From: Lumbricus rubellus
Lineage: Eukaryota > Annelida > Clitellata > Crassiclitellata > Lumbricidae
Reading direction: 5' to 3'
Assembly (NCBI GenBank): GCA_945859605.1
Contig: OX243822.1
Location: forward strand, 15,980,671 to 16,044,670
Length of the DNA stretch: 64,000 nucleotides
Shown here: in pieces, positions 61,903 to 64,000 of the stretch
How positions within the stretch are numbered: the first letter of the stretch is position 1
How the letters are laid out: each line of letters begins with the position of its first letter
Made by a program: the position numbers and the translations under genes
The notes under the pieces: model-generated
Told to the model about the DNA's origin: nothing
Database searches by the model: none
The model's input: the letters and a program-made list of their open reading frames with translations, nothing else

Positions 61903-64000
61903 ATTAGTGTGTCTTTCATGCGTGTGATCATGGATCTTGGTGTGTGTGTGTTTGTGTGCATGTGTGTTCGTAGAAATTTCCCCGATATAAACACTGAGCA
62001 AAATTATCATAAAGAGTAAATAGTAATATACCCATATAATATCACAATAGTAAATCAAAAGTATTCATAAACTGACCATAGCAGTATATAATACACAGCC
62101 ACAAACCATCTATATATGTATATAATATAAATATATATATATATATATATAAATTATATACGCATCAATATATATATTATTTATATATACACAAAGTATT
62201 ACACACATAAACACTTAAACACATAAACAAGGCAATACACACAGACATATAGATGTACAGTCATACATATACGTACTGTCCATCGATTGGCCATCTGGCT
62301 CCCGCTACAGCCAAACAAAGCAGACCTGTGAGTATTCAGGCCACATAAAATAACCGTAGTATCTTCTGTTGCCAGACATTGTTGTGTGTGTGTTTGTTTG
62401 TGTTGTCTTTGCTGTGTGTGTGTGTGTGTGTGTATGTGTATGCATGTGTGTGTGTATATGCATGTATGTGTGAGACACATTGTGTGTGTGTATGCATGTA
62501 CGTATGTATGTGTGCGTGTGTGTAGACATGTGCAAGTATGCGTGTGCACTTGGATTAAAAACAAACAAACAGCAGTATGAATAACTAATACAAGAAACAG
62601 AACAGAACACACGATAACAAGTTAGAGAACTTAAGTCAATAAAAAATTAAGTGTATGATACTATACTATGACAGCCTGTTAGACACTGATCCATCCTACA
62701 GCTGCCCATTAAACCACCCCCCCCCCTTCACCCCCACCCCAATGGGGGAGCGGTAATCTGAGTCAACCTCATTGGGCAAGCTCAGGCAGAGAACCCATGT
62801 CTTCATGCCTACAGGCACATATTACTATTCAACCATCACCTTGCTCTTACAGACAATAACAGTTATTAGTAGAAACGGCGGACAATGCCTGATGACTGTA
62901 GGCATGACAACAGGGCTGGACAATAGACATGCAACAACAGTGCCAGTGGCACAGATGAATAGCAGTGCCACAAGCAGCAAGAGATGATTGCTTTATTGCA
63001 TAAAACCTGTCACATTGCTTTATTGCATAAAACCTGTCACATAACGTCAAAGAGAAATGCTGCCTATATAGATACAACAAAAACAAAAAATATAATTATC
63101 CAAGGAATAGCCGCATCTGCACTTTTTGTTATCTGCCATTAAAAAACATCGGCCCCATTGTCACGTAAGTCTAAAGTGAGAAAGGTGATTTGTACATGGC
63201 AGTCATATAAAAAAAGCAATTGCTGGCTGAGCTGATGCAGTGTGCACACGCATGTGCTTGCGTACGTGCGCTTTTTGCAGCCTCGACCTTAATGGCTTTT
63301 CTGCACGTTCTTTGAATGACTGATTACACAATTACAGTTCGAAGCCAGCAAGTACGGTTCAAGAGACAATTGACCATCAGGGCATTGATATTTTAATTTC
63401 GAGGTAGAGGCATTCAATTTTTCAGACATCTACAGTGACCATCAATCAAAACTTTTTGCATAATCATATTAATCATGCTGCAAATGAAGTCTCCAGATTA
63501 GATTAGATTAGATAGACTAGACTAGATTAGATTAGATTATATACACCTTCCTATCCATAGTGAACATTTCAAAGGCACGTATAAATATAAAAAGCACTTA
63601 TAATTTGTATATATACGCAAATATAACTACCCGTAGTATTATTTACATATATATCATATACATTATACACACACAAACATACATCCTGTTCTACATCTTA
63701 TATACATAAGCATGTATATGCATCCTAGATACAAGTAATCTCACAAGAGATCTAGACTCCACGGTATGATGTATGCTTTGGCTCTAGATTTGACCAGATC
63801 CAGAAGCCACAAATAAGGGGAGGGGAAGCCACCAGGCCCAGGAGACATGGTACTAATGGAGAACATAGGCTGACTGAATGAGACTCTGGTACCAGCGAAG
63901 GATCAATAAGGGACCAATCATTTTTATCCGGATCATAGTATCCACTACATAAGGCTTGGGAAAAAAATAGAGTCATGCATATCAAGGCCAAAATATAAAA
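61686..64000. other. Upstream flank of the Slp gene
   Basis: No coding exon is recognised. A non-coding first exon of Slp must lie here or beyond the window. (TG)n tracts are at 61870-61900 and 62382-62525, (TA)-rich at 62110-62180, a C run at 62719-62728 and (AGATT)n at 63498-63540. A 22-bp direct repeat, 'gctttattgcataaaacctg', occurs twice at 62990-63040. Confidence 0.5.
63498..63540. repeat. (AGATT)n pentamer repeat
   Basis: Interrupted AGATT/AGACT units; complementary in type to the (TAATC)n run at 36405-36443. Confidence 0.85.

Noticed and set aside
63752..63991. 79-codon minus-strand ORF with a phrase like GYYDPDKNDWSLIDP
   Set aside because: It hints at a Kelch-type repeat, and a weak acceptor precedes it, but one short phrase with no second repeat or partner exon is not enough to call a gene.
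1..64000. CRISPR arrays, operons, ribosome binding sites, bacterial terminators
   Set aside because: The window is clearly animal nuclear DNA with spliceosomal introns. The tandem arrays have no spacers and are minisatellites.

Overview
The window is a piece of an animal nuclear genome. It holds two intron-rich host genes with GT-AG splicing, long AT-rich introns crowded with SINEs, MITEs and minisatellites, and one young LTR retrotransposon. The NSD and synaptotagmin-like (Slp) genes, the marine-invertebrate style of repeat, and a Ty3/gypsy element with integrase ahead of reverse transcriptase (a Gmr1-type order described from deuterostomes) point to an invertebrate deuterostome such as an echinoderm, hemichordate or cephalochordate. 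This placement is an inference; no species can be named from the sequence alone.

Layout: 1-2454 is the probable promoter and 5' non-coding part of the first gene, with a hAT-type MITE. 2455-17222 (+) is an NSD-family histone H3 lysine-36 methyltransferase gene. I resolved it into 18 coding exons whose phases all agree, giving about 1476 residues: PWWP, PHD cluster, second PWWP, AWS, SET, post-SET, last PHD and C5HCH. 17223-28015 is intergenic or 3' UTR, with repeats only (hAT MITEs, a long-TIR MITE, a trinucleotide block, SINEs). 28016-34239 is a 6.2-kb Gmr1-like LTR element on the minus strand, with LTRs that look identical and a perfect 5-bp target duplication, but with most of its reverse transcriptase deleted. 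34240-37685 is repeat-rich spacer or 3' UTR. 37686-61656 (-) is a synaptotagmin-like protein gene: an N-terminal Rab27-binding Slp homology domain with a zinc finger, an unusually large 2.8-kb linker exon, and two C2 domains. I resolved 11 coding exons, about 1530 residues, with one uncertain junction. 61686-64000 is upstream sequence with microsatellites.

The two genes converge on the spacer that holds the retrotransposon. They act in different compartments (chromatin, and vesicle docking at the plasma membrane), and nothing in the sequence links their functions. The features most worth a second look are the RT-deleted but apparently recent Gmr1-like element, a core motif shared by about 18 SINE-like copies, a tandem duplication that copied an NSD 3' splice site, several MITEs with clean target duplications, and the Slp giant exon, which ends in its own stop codon and may give a second isoform.
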